This document shows, piece after piece, positions 56,885 to 58,000 of a DNA stretch of 58,000 nt. Origin of the DNA: Cryptomeria japonica (Eukaryota > Streptophyta > Pinopsida > Cupressales > Cupressaceae); NCBI RefSeq assembly GCF_030272615.1, contig NC_081413.1:333726302-333784301 (forward strand). The letters are read 5' to 3'. How positions within the stretch are numbered: position 1 is the stretch's first letter; each line of letters starts with the position of its first letter. Position numbers and translations under genes: made by a program. Below the pieces are notes generated by a model. The model was not told the origin of the DNA and did not search any database. It saw only the letters and a list, made by a program, of their open reading frames with translations.

Positions 56885-57429
56885 TGACTCAACTTGGACT
56901 CAGCAAAACACATGACAAAAATACGTAAAATTAAAAATTTCAAATTTGTGTACCACTGATCCATAGTCGTCTGGCCAATGGAATCAATGGACTCGCTTGA
57001 AACGGTGCTCTGCAATAGGTATCGGCATCCTGACTGCTGCTCACTCCTCTAAAACGTCACTATCAGAGCTTTGATTTCACACTGGTCGCGGTAACAAATG
57101 ATCTTGTTTTCACCCTTTTCTCCCCATATAAACCCTTCGTCATCACCATAACTTTCCCCCGCTCACTAACGTGGTCTCCGTGAACTTCCTGAGCCTCCCA
57201 TTTCTCCATTTTATCTCCGATTTCTTCTATTTTTCACCCGCGTTGCTAACTTCTTCTCTTCTATAAACCCTACCAATTTTCATTCTTTTTCGAGAGATCG
57301 CCCAATTTTTCAAAAAAATTCAGCCCAACTCTTGAGGGGGCATACCACCCATTAAATTAACATTTTATGGGGCATTTCTTCACACCTATTTCTCTTTATT
57401 TGAAACAACACGATAAACCACGCCATCTC
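56885..57429 (+). other. Pre-LTR region with two TATA-like boxes
   Basis: Pyrimidine-rich sequence with TATAAACC at 57127-57134 and 57262-57269, each in a context like a plant promoter/leader (CTTTTCTCCCCATATAAACCC and CTTCTCTTCTATAAACCC). The last 100 bp (from 57335) match 10670-10778 of the old Gypsy remnant. No coding frame. Confidence 0.45.
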
Positions 57430-57442
57430 AAAGAGGGGCAAA
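57430..57442 (+). other. Polypurine tract of the large Gypsy element
   Basis: AAAGAGGGGCAAA directly before the TGTAGTCAC start of the 3' LTR. The matching tract in the old remnant is at about 10764-10778. Confidence 0.85.
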
Positions 57443-58000
57443 TGTAGTCACATAAATCTGTCCATTTTAATTAAATGAATATTCCCTATTTATTTGATTA
57501 AAAATCCACTAGCCATCAGTTAATTAAATTAATATTTAATTAATTCATCTTCAAACATTCTCCTATTAATTAAATAAATTATTCAATTTATTTTTATTAA
57601 TTCATTAAACCAAATTCACAAATCAATTAAATGAATAAATCCTATTTATTTCATTTAACCCTTTTCCTCTTTTAAATAAATTAAATAAAACATTTATTTA
57701 AATCATTTATTCCCCCCCCACTTGCATTTTCCTACAAATGCAACTTGCACCTATTTATTGAAATAAATGAATTTTATTTTAATTAAAAATCCTATTTTCC
57801 CTCACCCACCAAACCCACTTGCAATCCTAACCCCCTTCTAGATTCTTCTAAGCCCTTCCTAATTAACCTAATCCATCCCCTAATTATTGTCACATTCCTA
57901 AGCAACTTGGAGTCACTTCTCAAAGACCTCAAAGCCTTTGAAAAGCATTTATTGCTTTGTGTGTTCAACAATTTAACCTTCAAAGTCTTCCAAAACCACT
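57443..58000 (+). repeat. 3' LTR of the large Gypsy element (partial)
   Basis: 558 bp aligning end to end with 40269-40827, with 7 substitutions and a length change in a C run by eye. The window ends inside it. Confidence 0.93.

Larger units (their letters stand above)
40269..58000 (+). mobile_element. Large Ty3/Gypsy element, Tat/Ogre-like (3' LTR cut by window end)
   Basis: At least 17.7 kb: 5' LTR, primer site, ~2.7-kb leader, gag, protease, RT, two RNase H domains, integrase, ~2.6-kb spacer, an antisense PMD ORF, a motif cluster, polypurine tract and the first 558 bp of the 3' LTR. RT before integrase defines Gypsy. The second RNase H (FDGSYTRHGSGVGI) after the RT-linked one, the length and the post-pol antisense ORF fit the Tat lineage. 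Over the 558 bp that can be compared, the LTRs differ by 7 substitutions and the length of a C run. By LTR divergence it is the youngest element here, yet its genes are heavily broken. Confidence 0.93.

Overview
The window is plant nuclear DNA made almost entirely of LTR retrotransposons and their remains. I see no intact cellular protein gene and no rRNA or tRNA gene. The AT-rich background, old elements that keep their reading frames, nested insertions and long intergenic stretches fit a large seed-plant genome. A gymnosperm is my guess from this style, not something the sequence proves.

Layout, left to right. 1-2.2 kb: AT-rich DNA with two long (TA)n tracts and, between them, a GC-rich array of five short palindromes. 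2.2-12.3 kb: remains of an old Ty3/Gypsy element (low-complexity 3' region, polypurine tract, LTR start at 10779), split by a complete Ty1/Copia element (3694-10428) with both LTRs, primer site, polypurine tract and a 5-bp ACCAT target duplication. 12.35-18.9 kb: a primer-binding site and, 3.3 kb later, a polypurine tract with an LTR start, without recognisable coding. 18.94-19.15 and 35.28-35.49 kb: two copies of a ~210-bp repeat starting CACTA. 19.85-21.14 kb: a minus-strand Gypsy element reduced to gag, polypurine tract and LTR start. 21.34-21.89 kb: a possible solo LTR. 23.37-30.77 kb: a Copia-type element without reverse transcriptase, integrase or protease; it carries a coiled-coil/zinc-knuckle ORF and a 1.1-kilocodon ORF of unknown function. 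31.38-35.27 kb: a 3'-truncated Copia element ending after integrase. 37.9-38.5 kb: decayed unidentified coding sequence on the minus strand. 39.83-40.06 kb: a long fold-back hairpin. 40.27 kb to the window end: a large Tat/Ogre-like Gypsy element with dual RNase H, a long leader, and an antisense ORF between pol and the 3' LTR encoding a plant mobile domain (PMD).

The elements share a decay signature. Reading frames run for kilobases with few or no frameshifts but are interrupted by in-frame stops, mostly TAG where CAG is expected and TGA where CGA is expected. These are the changes left by deamination of methylated cytosine in CHG and CG contexts. By eye the LTR pairs differ by about 7% (Copia at 3.7 kb, compared over its first half), about 3% (element without pol) and about 1.3% (large Gypsy), so the insertions have different ages.

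The three points most worth attention are the pol-less Copia-type element, which shares its primer site, leader and polypurine tract with the complete Copia; the antisense PMD gene inside the Gypsy element; and two clusters of one motif (TTTAGCGCTATTG) at opposite ends of the Gypsy internal region in inverted orientation. Each cluster therefore precedes an ORF, gag-pol on one strand and PMD on the other, in the same relative orientation.
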